Assembly: GCA_935421135.1 (NCBI GenBank) | Contig: OW285191.1 | Coordinates: 8,627,504 to 8,691,503 of the forward strand | Direction of reading: 5' to 3' | DNA length: 64,000 nt | Origin: Bugulina stolonifera | Lineage: Eukaryota; Bryozoa; Gymnolaemata; Cheilostomatida; Bugulidae | In this document: piece by piece, positions 13,903 through 26,300 of the stretch | Numbering within the stretch: position 1 is the first letter of the stretch | How the letters are laid out: each line of letters opens with the position of its first letter | The notes under the pieces: generated by a model | The model's input: the letters and a program-made list of their open reading frames with translations, nothing else | What the model was told of the DNA's origin: nothing | Database searches by the model: none | Program-made: the position numbers and the translations under genes

Positions 13903-13959
13903 TTTCATTGCATACTAGTCTGTGGCTTTTTTATCAATCATAAGTATATTATATTTCAG

Positions 13960-16193
13960 ATGATGACTTGAATGATATAGAAACATATTTATCATGTCAG
14001 TGGGCATACCTCATCGACAGCATAGTGTTACTGGACGTACTTGCTGCATATGTGATAGACCTTGTGCTATATTGGACTGTCAATGCTTGGAGAATTTTCA
14101 ACACAACACATCTGAGCATGGTAAATAACTTTTATATTCATTTAATGTTAAATTAGTAAACCTCTTGGTGTATGCTGTGCTCCCAACTGTCCAAATTTCC
14201 TTCTATTTGGTGAACAAGGGACAAGCAACTTAGCTTCTACGACATCTATACACTGAATATACATTTTGTACTCTATAGCAATTTTCTTCATGTATATTTT
14301 GCTTCTGTTGATTAAATAGCTACCCTGTGCTACTTATGTAAACGATACATTGTTTAGTATAATACATCCCTGTGTACAGGTAGTCTAATGAAGAGGTTGG
14401 CTGCAGCATTTTCTATGCCAGTATCAGCAAAGGACCTTCACTCTTTCAGTTTGTGCTGCAGCTGTGAGCATCATCTAGTCGTCATTGAACAGGCCAATCG
14501 TATTAAAGAATGCATGAAACAGGTAAACGTAATCAAATATAAATGTCACATGTTATAGTTTGTGTCACCAGTTTTCCTTTTAGGTTTATTTTGTATCAAC
14601 GCTTCAGACTTTGCTCGAATATATTTTGCAGTCTTTATGTTTATTTGACTCAATAGTTTTGTGGATTAGATGTGTTGAACTGTAGATTTGGAAAACTTGC
14701 ATCTGAACTACAATGTAGATACCCAAAGCAGCGTTGTTGCATTACACACACCTATGTTCTACTCAGACGGCATGAATACTGCTGTAGGTATTTCTGGAGA
14801 CAAGAGAACACAGACATTTTGTTAGTAGTCATTTGCTAAAGCATGGCAAGCCACCAAACCCAGCGATTATGAGGCAAAAAAGACTGTCTTCTGCAATCGA
14901 TTCAAGGTGAATTTATGCACTTATGTTGGCTTGTTTTTGTTCTTTCATCATGATAAACATTTCATTTGTATTTGGGAGTTACTACAACTGTTATTTTGCC
15001 ATTGAGCAATGTAGTACTTTGATTTTGTCATGCCTGGTAGTTGCTGCCTACAAGGTGTTTTTCGTTCTCATTTGAATTTTCACTCAAAATTTCTAGATCA
15101 GTTTTCATATCTACTTTACTTTTGTCTTACAAAATGTAGATCTTTTGATGAGGCAAGTCCAAGGGTGAAGAAGAGTAGAGTTGTTAGTAGCAGCAGTTTT
15201 CCACTAACAACCAACTTTCAAGTGTTTCACAATCACCAATCTCCCGCTGCCACAGCAGACCACCAGTCAGCTACAACAAGCAATGCATTCTCCTTTGATG
15301 ATTCTCATCTTACTTACAAGCCTACTAAAGTATGTACACATAGATGTATTCTAGCAATATTACACGCCTCTCTGCTCCTGCCTCCTTGCACTGACTAGTT
15401 TTGCAAAAATGTTGATATAGAACTGCATATTTCTAGTTGTAAATTTTGTTGTTATAATTCCTTAATCTCAATGAATTTCTGCTTGATGTATGAAATAGAG
15501 GATTGCTATTCTAGCGCTTGGACCCTGACGCTGCCTTCCTCGTAAATAATTTATGATGTATTATTTCAGGCTTATATAAGTTGTAACAAATAGTCACAGT
15601 GGTCGAATCTAAAGTAGCCATGCTGCATTCTGTAGCACCGACTCATTTTATTCTATTGAATTCTATTCTATAGTTCACCCAGCCATCAAGTGTAAGCTTA
15701 TGTGAGCAAACTCAGCTGTTTCATTAATACTCCTTATTGCTCGTAATAGGAAGTCGTCTTCTCTCAATTTGTTTTTTCTCAATTCTTTCCCCTGGACAAA
15801 TGAAGAACTAAAAGAAGTTGGGAGAAGGCCACTTCTTATAAACTTGAGTGAAAGATCTCAGCATTCACCACTGGAATGTGTTGGAGTTGAACTTGTGGAC
15901 TGCAGACTCACGGATCAGCTGCTGTTAGTTGTGTCATAATTTAACTATTGGAGTTGTTAACCCACTTGAGGTAATGATGTTTCACTGGTAAACCTACAGA
16001 TATTACATATCCATTGTAGGTTGATAACGCACAGAGCTTTGAAAGTGTGTTCTTACCAGTATCTGATAATCAGTCTATGTCTGCCCCACCTAATAAAAGG
16101 ACTGCAGAAACTGTGGTTAGCCAGGTGCCCCCAGTCGAGCCCTCCAATAATAATATGGACTTCGAGGAACCCGGGCTAACACCAAATAAATAG
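13960..16193 (+). CDS. Unrecognised multi-exon gene, 3' part
   Basis: Proposed exons: 13960-14120, 14384-14463, 14686-~14787, 14826-14906, 15140-15329 and 16020-16193 (stop TAG at 16191). All have AG acceptors and GT donors and join in frame if the third exon uses the GTATTT donor. The N-terminal part is hydrophobic and probably helical (DVLAAYVIDLVLYW). It is followed by a Cys-rich stretch (CRYPKQRCCITHTYVLLRRH), then a basic Ser/Asn-rich low-complexity tail ending in acidic EEPGLTPNK. The start is missing; the first exon listed needs a preceding phase-1 exon. I do not recognise the family. An ORF at 15840-15940 could be an alternative exon but does not fit the phase. The gene is convergent with DAP3, and an AATAAA at 16900 could serve as poly(A) signal. 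Confidence 0.55.
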
Positions 16194-16951
16194 ACTGCCT
16201 TGCTATATTCCAAGCACAGCTTCCCTGCAGGAGTCCTTAACTTAATCGTTTAATATCTGCAAGCACTTATTGCCTACACATATTGTTGTTGTAATAATGG
16301 TGCATAGATTTAACATGTTTTATGCCGGTTGAACATAGTTGAACAAATCTTTTATTCACGTTTTACATTCATTGTAATAATGTGCTTGTAGTTCGGTTAT
16401 ATTTCTTGATCATTATTTATATTGTAACTATTTAGATTGCTCTTATGCGTAACATATTATATTAGTTAGTTTCCTAGGTAAATAATCCTACCCTCTATCT
16501 TGCCATTATTGGTGATTACTGTGCCAATATTACTTCTTCCTATAACTTTATTTTGTAGCCAAATATTTTTGTAAATATGTTATATACTACCTGCAACACT
16601 TCCTAGATTTGTAAATCGCTGTTGTGATTTTTAGTGAAAGAACCAATCACAATGGTAATAACAATCCATCGAGAAACATCAAGATTTTGTACTATTTTGT
16701 GGAAATTAGTCCTATATACAAGTATATAATATGTAAATAATCCTGTATTTTTACAATATTGATGCAAAGTTGAGAGTAATGTTGTACATGTATTGTATAA
16801 TCAATCCATAGCCACAACTTGCTCTGTACAAATATTGTGTGGTATTAACAATATCATTCAACATCTCTAAAACATGTAAATATAACAGCGGGTGATCCCA
16901 ATAAACACTGCAAAATTGTGATGTGAAATTATGGAGTTATTTATGGCCATT
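16194..16951. other. Convergent intergenic / 3' UTR region
   Basis: Separates the 3' end of the unrecognised plus-strand gene from the 3' end of DAP3. It holds a plus-strand AATAAA at 16900-16905. Otherwise it is AT-rich with no coding signal. Confidence 0.5.
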
Positions 16952-19900
16952 TTAGACAACTCTCAATACATTATAAAGGTATTGGGGATTTCTATCACTA
17001 AGGAACACAAGTTCTTTTCTAGCATGATGGGACCTACGATAAGCCTCATTCTGGATCCACCCACGCTCTATCAAGTAGTGGAAAGTGTTGTCCATTTCTT
17101 CATCATTGTACTTTTCCACTTCAATTGGTATACAAGGATTGATAGCATTGAACCCGTCCTATTAAAAGCAGCATAGAATAACTTTCATTATAAAAAACTA
17201 AACTGAAACCATCACTAAGCGCGGGCATTTATGCAATGCAGGGATAACTGCTGTGCAATAACCACATGAGTTATCTGGTCTCAAAGGTCAGCATTTCTTG
17301 AAGTTTTATATAAATCACTAGTCACTCACATCGGGTAGAAATAAGTCAACATCGAGCCATTGATCAGATGACCAATTGTTATGCTCCATTGAGGATGCCC
17401 CATTGAAAGTAAGTAGTCAATGAAAAGTCAGGTAAAAGAAAAGATAATGATATGGCCTTTGCTGACCAGGCCATTTGACTTGACTGAACCGTTTTGAGAA
17501 CGTTGTTGGTGAAATAAATGTTACATGCTGATGATGTCCTACTAAATACCATTACGTAACTGTAGCATACTGACCTCTCCAAGTAAAAACTTTGGAGTAT
17601 AAGATTCGCTAGTAGGTCCAGGAGGATTAGACCTTTGATCTGCGACGAGCAACTTACAGCCATTCTTCCACTCTTGGGAGACAAATTTGAGTAGGTTGTG
17701 TATTAAAGATATCTTTGCAGCAGGCAATGTAGTCCCTTTAAGACCTAGAGTCAGATACATATTATTACAGATAGAGCACTAAGATAAAAATGCTGCACAA
17801 ATACGTCACTAAGGGGAGAAATTCTCTAGTCTGAAAATAATTTACCAATTCCCAGAGGGAAGTCCCCTGAAACTACCTAAACTAAAGGAATTCGGTGAAT
17901 CTCAGAAAATGTAACCATAGTACTTACGGTCGGTGACAATCTTTGTTGGAGAGAAGAAACTGTTGACACCATCCACAGCTAACAGGACAGGAGTTGGCCA
18001 CTTTGTTCCATATATACGGATCTCCTAACAACCAAATAGTCAATAAATGCACGCAGAGCATAGTTATAACTCAATGATAAACAAATCTGATCAATTGGAA
18101 ACTAGAACAAGGCTGACAGGCTTCAAATTAGAACAATCAATCATGACCAGTTGACCAACACAAATTACAGTAACATGTCTACTGTCAACTTCAAGCTGGA
18201 CTAGATGTTGAAATAAAAGATTTAGTAACAGATAAAAAGAAGTAATTGACCTATTACTTTGGCAGCACTACTGAAAGAGACTACCTGTTGAGAATTTCAA
18301 GCATCATCCTTTTTTTTTGAAACCTTTCAATGGAAGGCCTGATCACACGCATGCTTGGACTGCATACAAGATAATGGATTCAAACAAAAGTAATTACTCG
18401 AGGCTCACCTTTAGCAAGGCACCAACTACATCACATGAGTATTTGGGTCTTTCTATACCAAAGTCTATGAGTTCCTCAATGGTGGTATTTGGTAAAGTCT
18501 GCTCTCTCTTACTCCACGAGTACGTATCATTTGTTCTCATCTGCTCACCAAAGATGCTGAAAACTTGAGCATTCATCCGCTTGATACTCATTAAAAACTC
18601 CACCCCCTCCTTTGGCAAATCTATTCTGCCTGTCTACAACCACATTTTAAAATCATGCTTGTTATTTAGTGCGGAGTTTACACTTTGCCATGAAAACTGG
18701 CATGTGTAGAACACTTTAATTACATAAGCCTTTTAGCGCAAAAAGAATTACCATTAAAAAAATTCTATAAAGCCAACTAGGATTTCCGGTCCTCGCTACT
18801 GATTGAAGAATAGCAACCAGCTGCCTTAATTGGTTACTATTAGCCTGTTATGTATGGGTCAATAAGCACTAACAGAGTTATTGCCGAATATCAACTCAAT
18901 GGCTAAACCACAATTAAACAAAGGAATGCACACATGCATACTGTACACTGGGTTTCATTCGCGTGATTTTAATTTAACGTTTTAACGAGTGGATGAACTC
19001 GTTAAAATATAATTCATATTACTAAACTATTAGTTAACCATATTCACGTGTTGTTTTCATTAGTTGTAGTAACACTACTAGTAAAGTATTACCACAGTTG
19101 ATTATTACAATGGTTAGTTTTCCGTGAAACCCCTGCTGATCTGATAGCATAATGGGTAGAGTGCTCGACTATCAATCAAATGAACATGGGTTCCACTAAA
19201 GGACTAATTTTTTTTATTTGTTGGCTACCATAAGGTTAGCTATACATGTACAATACTAATCTCATTTGTGACTGCACATAGGATTACTGCAATTCTATTC
19301 AACTATAAGACAATAGAAATGGGTAAATATACTACTTATGAGTCAGAAGATCTGTTTAAAATTGTAATTTTGCCTTACCTGTACCTTACCACATTTTACC
19401 ACAACCCTGTATCTTTGTGATTGTTAAATTCAAATAGATTTTTGGTGGATTCGTTAAATTAAAATCGTGTCATGCCCTTTTCAAGCCCATTTTTACCAAA
19501 ATCGTTATCTTTTATACGTGTTTTATATACCCAGTGTACAGTAGCCTACATTCGCTGCTTGAACCCTACGACCACAGCATGTAAAGTAGACGTTAAGTTA
19601 GCATATGCACAGTAGAGCCTAATGTTTTAGAGTTAGACAGGCCTATACCTCTACAGCCCATCTGAACAGCTTATCGAATGTGTTTCAACCTACTTTGTGA
19701 GAAGACATTTCAACTTCTTGGAAATAGTTGTTCCACAAATAATGCCGCACAGGACAAATTATCATCCAGTTCATGCTATGGCAAGCATGAATGACATTGA
19801 CTAGCGTTGAAGACTTGCCACAACCATCTTGCCCGTACAATAAAACTTTTGCTGCAATTGATGGAGATTTCTTACTAGTGTTAGATTTAAACAAACTAAG

Positions 19901-20458
19901 ACACTCCAGCGCAGGCTTTCGGATCATTAAAGAATATTCGTTCAAGGTTTTCATCATCGCAACAAACTCTTTCCGGAGAATATTGTCAATATTAAGTGCT
20001 GCCACAGTGTCTGCACTAATTGCATAGTACTGGAACAAATCACATGCTTTGTGCTCTACAGGATCAATTTTCGTGGTCCTCATCGACACATTGGTGTTAC
20101 CACGTTCATGCGGATGCCGCTTCCTATCAATGAATACATTGCCCTTCCCATCAACAGTTTGGCTCTTCTCATAAGGATGATACCCTGGCTGAACACCAAC
20201 GGCGTTCTCCAGGTGGAAATTCAAGCTTTTTTCATCGTGATCGTCATCCTGTTCAGGATCAACTCTAGAGTCGGTAGATGAGACAGTCAATTTAACATCT
20301 TCTGATGTACCTAGTAGCTCAGAAAGTGTTTTTGTGCATAGATTTCTAGTCAATGATTTAGGCTGAACAGAAGTAAATGCTCGAGAATTGCACCTTAGGC
20401 TGTACAGGTTTCTGGATGAACACGAAACAAAATTATTAATCCAGCATCTGGCAGCCAT
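16952..20458 (-). CDS. DAP3: Mitochondrial small ribosomal subunit protein mS29 / DAP3
   Basis: Six exons: 20458-19694, 18633-18409, 18024-17928, 17744-17575, 17383-17330 and 17158-16952 (stop TAA). They total 1518 nt, giving 505 residues in one frame. The N-terminus is basic and Arg/Ser-rich (MAARCWINNFVSCSSRNLYS), as for mitochondrial import; an in-frame upstream ATG at 20515 would add 19 residues. The family core starts near LMIRKPALECL (~177). A P-loop GQDGCGKS lies at ~209-216 and a Walker-B-like LLAVDGVN near 343-350. The C-terminus ends with the conserved ...RKELVFLSDRNPQYLYNVLR. DAP3 is a GTP-binding mitoribosome head protein, also linked to apoptosis in vertebrates. At 505 residues it is longer than the ~400-residue human protein; the excess is a linker-like stretch before residue 140. 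Confidence 0.97.
19138..19205 (+). pseudogene. tRNA-like fragment (degenerate tRNA or SINE head)
   Basis: Contains TAGCATAATGGGTAGAGTGC, close to a pol III A box and D-arm, and GGGTTCCACT about 40 bases later, resembling a decayed B box. No clean acceptor or anticodon stem can be drawn, so it is not a functional tRNA. It lies in a DAP3 intron. Confidence 0.35.
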
Positions 20459-20928
20459 GCTTATTCTTATTAGCCTAGGTCTCGAACGTCGTTGACTTTT
20501 TACGCGATAAAACAAATTTAGTTGATGTGATTAAAAATTGTTATGTATTGAGGTTGGTGCCCAGGCTAACGCACTTTCGTCCTTGACCATAGACCAAAAC
20601 CTTCACTTGATCACTGAGAAATATTCACGTTTTATCTTGTGTTTTATATTAACTGGAAATCGATTAACAATGATTATTAAAAGAACCCAGCTGCATTTGA
20701 CATTTAAAGGTTAATTTCTTTTGCAAAGCCAAAGCAAAGTTCCTACAAACTTAAGAAATATATAAACTTTGGCCAAAGGCAAAGAAAGTCTATCTTTGCC
20801 AAAGGTATTTTTTTTTATTTATTGTTGCATAAAGATCAAGGCGAAATTCGTTATTAGTTTGCATACTCTGCGTTTACTCTTACAAATAAATAAGACGATT
20901 GTCCTCTCAGTTCAGTATTGTATATGTA

Positions 20929-21230
20929 TGTGGTAGATTCTAGAAGTGTTTTTGCAAGCTGGTATTGTAAGGCTAGGGAAGCTGTTGCTTTTTTACGTAT
21001 ATAATAGGAGTTGGCTACATGTAGCTCTAGCTGCATGTAGCTATTTTAGATACTTACATGTATATATAAGGGATTTTTATATACAGTAGAGAAAAAAGGA
21101 GTAGAGTAAGTAGAGAGAAAGTGGAAGAGAAGTTGAAGTGTTAATAAAAGTTAGATCTGCAAGTGTCTAGACAGATCCCGGAAAAGGTTATGGAATGACA
21201 GTTGAATGAAGAACAGTAGAATCCATAACA
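20929..21230 (+). repeat. 5' LTR
   Basis: 302 bp. Carries a TATATATAAGG promoter-like box near 21060 and AATAAA at 21143-21148, so U3, R and U5 can be roughly ordered. Confidence 0.92.
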
Positions 21231-21269
21231 TTGGTGGCAGCAGTGGGATTCCGGTCTAAACACTCTAAC

Positions 21270-21631
21270 TGCTCAACACTTACAACTCGTATTACACCGA
21301 CTGACTTGGACAGTCATGCTTAGATGGATAGGGTAGACTATCTTGTAAGAGTCCAGCGTGAGCATGGTGTTTATGCCATAGCCTATCAAGCTGTGTATAG
21401 CTCATCAGGATCTACACCTAGGAGTAGTGAGCCAGGAAGCTGGAGGATACTTTCTCTCTAACACTTACAACTCGTATGGAAAGTCATGCTTAGATGGATA
21501 GGGTAGACTATCTTGTAAGAGTCCAGCGTGAGCGTGGTGTTTATGCCATAGCCTATCAAGCTGTGTATAGCTCATCAGGATCTACACCTAAGAGTAGTGA
21601 GCCAGGAAGCTGGAGGATACTTTCTCTCTAA
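21270..21631. repeat. Internal tandem repeat A of the LTR element
   Basis: Two near-identical copies of about 170-190 bp, each beginning near ACACTTACAACTCGTAT and ending TACTTTCTCTCTAA. They share TAGATGGATAGGGTAGACT and the CTATCAAGCTGTGTATAGC block. Confidence 0.85.
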
Positions 21632-21731
21632 TGACAATTAGATAGAAATTATTGTGTTATGTATTTATTTTAGTTTTTGTAATTATTTTAATTTCATGAG
21701 TACTGTTTGTTGGTGTCTGTTATATCTCGTC

Positions 21732-22335
21732 GTTCAGATGGTGCATCCAGAATCTACGGTAGAATGGTATAATGCAACCTATAGGAGCCTCTAACCTTCT
21801 ATTTGTGGAATCGATGCTACTAACATTGAAGTGAGGACAGGTGTGATGTTCAGATGGTGTATCCAGTGTCTACTGTAGAATGGTATAATGCAACCTATAG
21901 GAGCCTCTAACCTTCTATTTGTGGGACGTATACTACTAACATCGAAATGAGCACAGGTGTGATGTTCAAACATATGGAGGAGACACGAGAATCACTTGTA
22001 TCTACTAATGGTGCTAAAGACAAAACAGGACAATGGTATAAAAACGGAGATTTCTAACTAAGGAGTACTTGTCTGTTGCCTACTATATATTGATGTTCAG
22101 CTGGCATATCCAAAGTCTACTGTAGCTTAACACGGTTTAATGCAACCTATAGGAGCCTCTAAACCTCTGCTTGGTTGGACTGATACTGCTTGCATTGAAG
22201 AGAGCACTGGTGTGATGTTCAGATGGTGTATCCAGTGTCTACTGTAGAATGGTATAATGCAACCTATAGGAGCCTCTAACCTTCTATTTGTGGGACGTAT
22301 ACTTCTAACATCGGAGTGAGCACAGGTGTGATGTC
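21732..22335. repeat. Internal repeat B of the LTR element, four copies in two pairs
   Basis: Copies of about 116-120 bp start at about 21732, 21848, 22095 and 22215 with GTTCAGATGGTG (GTTCAGCTGGCA in the third). They share GCAACCTATAGGAGCCTC. The two pairs are offset by about 363 bp, so a pair was duplicated as a unit. Confidence 0.85.
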
Positions 22336-22537
22336 CAGAATATTGAGGAGGCAAAGGAATATCTTTGTATCTGCTACCGCTGATGCTAAAGACCAGACAA
22401 GACAATAGTGTAGAAACTAAGTTTTAAAACTAATGGACATATACTAAAACTTTCTTCTACTTTTTATGATCAGGTTATCCATTGTGTTTATCGATGTAGG
22501 TGTAGGTAATACCCACACCTCATCTAGGAGGGGAGAA

Positions 22538-22832
22538 TGTGGTAGATTCTAGAAGTGTTTTTGCAAGCTGGTATTGTAAGGCTAGGGAAGCTGTTGCTTT
22601 TTTACGTATATAATAGGAGTTGGCTACATGTAGCTCTAGCTGCATGTAGCTATTTTAGATACTTATATATAAGGGATTTTTATATACAGTAGAGAAAAGA
22701 GGAGTAGAGTAAGTAGAGAGAAAGTGGAAGAGAAGTTGAAGTGTTAATAAAAGTTAGATCTGCAAGTGTCTAGACGACCCAGAAAAGGTTTATGGAATGA
22801 CAGTTGAATGAAGAACAGTAGAATCCATAACA
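22538..22832 (+). repeat. 3' LTR
   Basis: 295 bp. Same sequence as the 5' LTR except for a 6-base deletion near 22664 and several substitutions. Immediately preceded by a polypurine tract. Confidence 0.92.
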
Positions 22833-23342
22833 TGTATTCGGTTTAGTGCGTGATTGTTTGTAGAGAAAAATCTTTTATAACAACCCGTCAAGTTCGGCTG
22901 AATTATCATTATCTTTACGATTCTGTCATGGCAAACGAGACTCTCACTGAGAGTGACACTCGTACAGTAATAGTGGAATAAGAGTCATATTCGGTATTGG
23001 TGTTCTAATTTTAATTTAGTCTCAGTTGAGTCTTTGTTGTTCTATGAATACTCTAAACTATAACGGCTGCTCACTACGCAACTCGCTACTCCTTGTATGA
23101 CTGAAATATGAATATAAATATAACCGAGTAGTTATTGTAGGACTCATGAACATGTATAGGATGGGTCATGCTGCAGGCTACTGCAGTGCTGCCTAAGACT
23201 TTAAACTTGGGGGCATCCCATTGTTCAATGTAACTGGTTGCATTCTAATTTCTTTATAGGCAATGCAATGAATAACCGTCACTGGTTAATTAATTAACCT
23301 TATCATAGTGATTGTCTGGTTTATCTATTCATCATCATCACA
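22833..23342. other. Upstream region of MAN2C1
   Basis: About 0.5 kb between the LTR element and the MAN2C1 start codon, where its promoter and 5' UTR should lie. I see no canonical TATA box close to the ATG. Contains ACTCTCACTGAGAGTGACACTC, a small inverted repeat near 22940. Confidence 0.4.
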
Positions 23343-26300
23343 ATGGCATCAATCTACAGAGCACCTCCGGCAAAGCATACTTTTATGACTAAGGAACGAA
23401 TAGATAAGTTTATATCAACAACTTACTTCACCGATGTAAATCTCCAGTCAAGGTAAAGTTTGCATTACCACATGATGAAAGTAATACCGATGCTAGTTAG
23501 ATGCATTTTCGTAGCTGATCTAAGTTTCGCTAGTAGATGGGGATTTATGGCTGTGGCTGGGATATTTGGGTTGATGTTGCTAAATAATAAACAAGAAAGA
23601 TAACTTTTTTTGCCTAAATTTTTGTATAGCAGGCTATCATTTTATTGTTTGGTTCGGCATAGCCTATACCTCTGCAGAGATCACTGCGCATTTTGTATAA
23701 TTTAACAGAATTTAGAGAGCTTAGTTGAAATATTTTATAGAAGTATTTGATGGGATACGGACGACTAGTTCCAGGTTGTTAGAGATCATTCAATGGAAGC
23801 ATCAGATGTATACTTATTGTTTTTCATGGAGCTATGGATGTTTTAAAAGAGTGTGAAGTGACGTGACACTGGTCTACAAGTCAACAATGAGACCTACATA
23901 CATATAGCCTGATTGAATGTATTATTACTTTCCTATTTTAGGTTATACAGTAATACAGATGTTTTGTACATGCTGTGAAATTTTTACTTGAATGTCTATT
24001 TTTTTAGATTATTTAGTAAACACGTGGATCCACTGAAATTAGAGCACTTCAAAGCTGCTGGAAGATTTGATTTTGATTTGGCCAAGTCAGCCGAATACTC
24101 ACCTACTGTGGTTGGTTCTACTTTTGGTCCAATGTGAGTTTCCTTTGACTACTCAGAAATGTTGCTGAATATTTCTTAAAACACGTTATAGCTTTTTATT
24201 CTACTATATTGCATTATATATCTTTTGCCACCACAAAATCATTGAACTTTTAGATGGTCCAGTCATTGGTTTAGAGTAAGCTTTGATGTTCCGGAAGACT
24301 TTATTTCTAACCTCAAGGACAATGAGGAAGTATTGTTTTATTGGGACGTATGCGCAGAGGCCACCATATGGGATGAAGCTGAAGGTGTTCCTATTGGTGC
24401 ATTTAGCTGTGCTGAGCCTCATGGCAATGTCAGGGACTACTTTCCAGTGACAAACGAACTGAGAGCGAGCAAAAGGTTGGTTAGAGTTGATGTTTATAGC
24501 CCATGAAATAATGTTATAGGGTAGAACAATTTGTGTTTCTGTCAAAATTAAGAAGCATGGGAAATTGAAATTGAAGGAATTATGTAGAATATTGCATGGT
24601 CTAATTTCTGGCTTTGGCAGTTGTACTGACATGGAGATCCTGAGAAATTTATCATAATTTATACACTTGCCTTCAAACATTTTCACTGGGCACTACAAAT
24701 GACATAAATAACACTTGGCCTATGAATCTATGCAGATAATCATCCAATAATAACAGACATTACTCTAATATACCGGAGATGTGTTGTAAATGTAGTGTGG
24801 TGTTTATAGCCTGAGCTTCCTCATAGAAGTGGCATGTAATAAAGTGCTGGGAGAAGGAACTGGTTCATTTATTGGACCCCCTGATAATAACGTCTCCTAT
24901 TCACTAAGGAAGTGCAAACTATCAGTTCGGAATCATCAAGTCAACGCATTGTTGCGAGACCTACAGTTACTCCATGACATTGCAAAGGTGAGATATAGTG
25001 GGATCTTGTTATATTTCTCATATTAGTACGACAAATTCCAAACAGCCAACTGCCTGCATGTGCCTATCGCAAGGGCACTCACTCCATTCATGGTGCGGAA
25101 CCCATATTTTAAAGTTGTCTTCTCCTATTTGTAGGATGCAGTTGCTTCTAATGTCATAATTTATTATATTCAGCTGGTATATGATTATTACATTGTATAC
25201 AGGAATTAGAGAATGAGGAAAGGGGTTATATTGCCTTGTACACTGCTAATGAAATGGTGAATATAGTCCAGTCTGAGGATACTGATGCCTATGACAGGTA
25301 AGTTACTAACAGACATCAGCCTGTACTGGTCACTTGGCCAGGTTGGCCTTATATCTCATGCCATATGAACTGTAGCTACCATTATATTATACATCAAGTG
25401 TGGAATGCTACAAGCTGTTTTATAAACAAATTGTTAACGGTGCTAGATTTATGAACTTTACTGTATTTAAATGAGATAAGTGGTTTTAACACTGACTCTC
25501 CTTAGAGTATCTACTCAGTGATAAGAATACCTTACCAGCACGGTGTGTTTGGAGTTGTCTATCCCTTTAGTTTGGTGCAGACAAATTTCCATTTATGACC
25601 ATGCTTGGTTACACCTGGGTAACAGACGACAGCCAATAGTCACAATGATAGCAGCTATTGGTTGTACTATTAAGAATAATACTGTTGGAATTAGGTGGCA
25701 GTATTACCAGGTTGAAGGTATTTTAGCAGAAATCTTGGGACAGTTATGGCTTATACCTTATAATACCATAATTGTTGAAATAACATCGCCTTGCAAGCTA
25801 TGTATTATATTATAGCTGAATCTCTAGAAGTAATTGGAAATATTATTTTTTATAAACTGGTAAATGCATGTATATTGGGTTACTATTATTAAATACACCT
25901 CTCTCTTTTATATGTATATAGAGCCCTGGACCTGTCGAGCAAGTACTTTGCAAGTGGGAATGGGGTAGGACAGCACGTCATACACGCTGTAGGACACTGT
26001 CACATGGACTGTGCCTGGCTATGGCCCTATGAGGAGACCAAGAGAAAGTGCTCAAGGAGCTGGTCTGCTACTCTCGAGCTGATGCAGAGATATCCTGACT
26101 GGACTTTTGCCTGCTCTAGTGTATGTATAATGGAGTTATCTGCTTTATGTCTGGAATTTAGATACCTACTTAGTGAACACAGTGTGGTGCAAATGATGTG
26201 ATGTAATGCTCAATGTGTTTAGATGTGTTAGACGGGAATTATCCACTCTGTACTATGTAGCAAAGAATTTCCGATGAGATTACCTTTTCTGTTGTTTATA

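Larger units (their letters stand above)
20929..22832 (+). mobile_element. Non-autonomous LTR retrotransposon (TRIM/LARD-like)
   Basis: Two direct LTRs (20929-21230 and 22538-22832) start TGTGGTAGATTC and end AATCCATAACA. Both flanks carry TGTA (ATGTA if the terminal A is shared) as target duplication. One base after the 5' LTR, TGGTGGCAGCAGTGGGA is complementary, with about one mismatch, to the 3' end of tRNA-Leu and is the likely primer-binding site. GAGGGGAGAA directly precedes the 3' LTR as polypurine tract. The ~1.3-kb interior has no gag or pol reading frame; it is built of repeats. The LTRs differ by a 6-base indel and a few substitutions, so the insertion is not brand new. It sits between the divergent DAP3 and MAN2C1 genes. 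Confidence 0.93.

Noticed and set aside
14381..14521. Alternative exon with a strong CAG|GTAAAC donor in another frame
   Set aside because: Needs phase 1 upstream and gives a stop in the next exon; the exon 14384-14463 keeps frame on both sides.
21791..22405. Minus-strand ORFs inside the LTR element
   Set aside because: They are translations of internal repeat B, repeated peptide by repeat copy number; no gag or pol similarity.
24204..24686. 160-codon minus-strand ORF
   Set aside because: Antisense to MAN2C1 exon 24254-24475, which has family similarity and splice sites; no independent features.
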